Below, piece by piece: positions 63,401 through 64,000 of a stretch of 64,000 bases of DNA (the stretch's first letter is position 1; every line of letters begins with the position of its first letter). The translations under genes were made by a program, and so were the position numbers. This DNA is from Mesorhizobium neociceri (GTDB taxonomy: Bacteria; Pseudomonadota; Alphaproteobacteria; Rhizobiales; Rhizobiaceae). The notes under the pieces were generated by a model that was given only the letters and a program-made list of their open reading frames with translations, had not been told where the DNA came from and made no database searches. The DNA lies in NCBI RefSeq assembly GCF_013520985.1, contig NZ_JACDTY010000019.1, positions 59,174 to 123,173 of the forward strand, written 5' to 3'.

Positions 63401-64000
63401 ACCGGCACGGCTTCGGCTGCGGTCGACGATGACGGGCTGACCGGTGGCAATCCGGCGAGCACGACGGGCGATCTCAACGCCAACACGGGCGAGGTTCCGC
63501 TCAGCGCCAGCGAAGCGATCTACAACGGCACGCTCGGCGGCAGCGTCGGCGGCGACGGCGCCGGCGCCAACGGCTTCTCGTTCGCGGCGCTCAACGGCAC
63601 CAGCGGGACGGTCGGCCTGGAGAACGTGACCTACAGTGTCGTCGGCAACATGCTGACGGCGACCACCACCAGCGGCAGCCGCATCGGCACGGCGCTGTTC
63701 CAGGTTCAGATCACCGACCCGGCGACGGGCGCCTATACGGTGACACTGCTCGACAACGTGCTGCATGCGGGTGGCCCCAACAACGAGGCGACCGACGCGA
63801 CCGTCAATCTGGGCTATGTCATCACCGACGCCGACGGCTCGACGGCACCGGGCACGCTGACCGTCACCTTCGACGACGACGCTCCGACGGCGACCAACGA
63901 GGCTTCGCAGAACGTTGCGGAGGGCGCGACGGTGACCGGCACGCTGGACTTTGTCGCCGGCGCCGACGGCGCCACGGTGACGCATATCGGCGCCACGGCG
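60458..64000 (+). CDS. Giant repeat-rich type I-secreted adhesin, N-terminal part
   Basis: Starts at ATG 60458 and is open for all 1181 codons to the window's end. Residues 1-75 are Ala/Pro-rich; about 80-200 resemble the N-terminal domain of alphaproteobacterial RTX adhesins (VSIDNIKVDGHNLVLEQADG, VIVIKDGALNVPTFIIGDVE, GGIGDGFGLSALLPPTALQF). A dialanine at A222-A223 (DQAASE) is one possible LapG cut site. Then follow VCBS-type and T1SS-143/DUF5801-type repeats: LYGKLTLAADGTYSYVRDAG, FTISSPDGIHSLVIGG, and DFVAGADGATVTH three times. No signal peptide, as expected for type I export. In known systems such proteins mediate surface attachment and biofilm formation. Confidence 0.92.
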   Translation, partial: MTNSNELDTVSNSWDQHSHDEHGGSPSQAGTQVAQAAQAAPAEPVPVDVGSGAPVKQDAPAEAKAPAAAAPHEYVADASNVVKLPANVSIDNIKVDGHNLVLEQADGTVIVIKDGALNVPTFIIGDVEVPRVALLAALEASHVDVAFGADGSISAGPGGPNPSAGADFSVPPGGIGDGFGLSALLPPTALQFGLLDRRELFPSVVDRPVSVVATSLLTPDQAASETGLDGGPAQSPGSDAPSNAETSGIGTISIDAPDGIGSIVINGVTVTGVNQQILGQFGYITIVSFDPNTGAIQYNYTVTESVTHQNPTNGFDPNDTVPDNFSITVTDVDGDSASTTFAVAIVDDVPTAIADTDSIAAGQFGPATGNVLVGGTDAVDANATDGVADTQGADGATVVGVQAGNTNTDATGSLGVPVQGLYGKLTLAADGTYSYVRDAGSAGGVNDVFTYTIKDGDGDTSHTTLTISIGNSTPEITDLTPEAGGGDVIVNEDDLLASRGLGESAGSDTSKESTIQGGTFTISSPDGIHSLVIGGNTFITDGVFTAGSFTTALGNTLNVTAYNAATGQVSYTYTLVDNEAHAAGQDTNSLFENFTVTLTDQDLQSTDATLTVNIVDDVPTAHDEASQSIAEGAPALTGTLDFVAGADGATVTHVNGTLLTFDPGTGYSQSIDIGAGTIQVKADGSYSFTPDASVDNSSGPVAVNATYTVTDGDLDTSTANIAFTITDGAAPAAGAPITLALDDQNLSDGSTPAGPDFASNSITFTPGSDAIASIAFGTDLSGLNTANLIWTRVSDTQVVGKDGAVTVVTLDLSVTNNVATVTATLNNNYDAHPGINLDDLVNLGHVGVVATDTDGTQATGTVNVTVSDDAPTATNEASQNVAEGATVTGTLDFVAGADGATVTHIGATALVFNPADSNYSQAIDIGDGFIKVKADGSYSFTADNPVNGTGAASATFTVTDGDGDTASANIAFAVTDANHPTTGTASAAVDDDGLTGGNPASTTGDLNANTGEVPLSASEAIYNGTLGGSVGGDGAGANGFSFAALNGTSGTVGLENVTYSVVGNMLTATTTSGSRIGTALFQVQITDPATGAYTVTLLDNVLHAGGPNNEATDATVNLGYVITDADGSTAPGTLTVTFDDDAPTATNEASQNVAEGATVTGTLDFVAGADGATVTHIGATA
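62302..64000 (+). repeat. Tandem adhesin repeats
   Basis: Units starting CGACGACG at 62302, 63058 and 63874 encode VDDVPTAHDEAS / SDDAPTATNEAS / DDDAPTATNEAS followed by GTLDFVAGADGATVTH. Spacings are 756 and 816 bases (252 and 272 codons). The last two copies are identical base for base over the 127 bases visible in the third (63058-63184 against 63874-64000), whereas the first has diverged. Confidence 0.9.

Noticed and set aside
61100..63985. Open frame of 961 codons on the minus strand across the adhesin gene
   Set aside because: It is the mirror of a high-GC repetitive coding region; its sequence is a low-complexity Arg/Val/Gly mixture with the repeat period of the sense gene, and the sense frame encodes recognisable adhesin domains.

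Overview
The window reads as chromosomal DNA of a high-GC alphaproteobacterium of the Rhizobiales, most likely Mesorhizobium or a close relative. This rests on the ectoine uptake and catabolism locus in rhizobial order, on ChoX-type and PotABCD-type importers, and on several families of palindromic intergenic repeats typical of that group. No rRNA, tRNA, CRISPR array, insertion sequence or phage gene was seen. Everything here is reading by eye; no database search was run.

Layout. 1-4.2 kb: tail of a short-chain dehydrogenase, then a two-gene heterodimeric ABC exporter. 4.2-7.3 kb: intergenic repeats, a CxxC protein, a decayed HD-domain gene, a DUF3309 miniprotein, an FAD oxidoreductase and a secreted hypothetical protein. 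7.4-9.4 kb: divergent tetA-like efflux gene and TetR regulator. 9.4-15.7 kb: a co-directional five-gene cassette encoding a YbaY-like domain protein, an astacin metalloprotease, a caspase-like peptidase, an unrecognised two-part protein and a trypsin-like protease fused to an EndoG/NucA-type nuclease. None has an obvious signal peptide. This is the best candidate for a poorly described system, possibly a proteolytic cascade that controls a nuclease. 15.8-19.9 kb: an MFS transporter, a DUF1127 protein, a winged-helix/TPR regulator and an AraC regulator. 19.9-24.8 kb: a choline-type binding protein with an alcohol dehydrogenase, a divergent BetI-type regulator, an SDR and a second alcohol dehydrogenase.

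24.8-38.4 kb is an ectoine/5-hydroxyectoine scavenging locus. The leftward arm is an AsnC-type regulator, doeC, doeD and an alcohol dehydrogenase. The rightward arm is enuR, ehuABCD, eutABC, doeA and doeB. Together they import ectoines and convert them through N-acetyl-diaminobutyrate, diaminobutyrate and aspartate semialdehyde to aspartate. Ectoine synthesis genes are absent, so the compound is probably a nutrient here. Three palindromic repeat elements sit in three internal gaps of this locus.

38.4-49.0 kb is a carbohydrate-like locus. A GH63/trehalase-like hydrolase, a GH106-like hydrolase and a beta-lactamase-fold hydrolase lie on the minus strand, divergent from a Tat-exported binding protein, two permeases, an ATPase and an isochorismatase-fold hydrolase. 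49.1-53.0 kb: a hydrolase remnant, an MBL-fold hydrolase, a palindrome-rich spacer and an MscS-type channel.

53.5-64 kb is a type I secretion and adhesin locus: TolC-like protein, LapB-like ABC transporter, HlyD-like adaptor, a ribbon-helix-helix protein, a LapG-like periplasmic protease on the opposite strand, and the first 1181 codons of a giant repeat-rich adhesin that runs off the window. This resembles the Lap attachment module of Pseudomonas, with the cyclic-di-GMP receptor LapD not visible.
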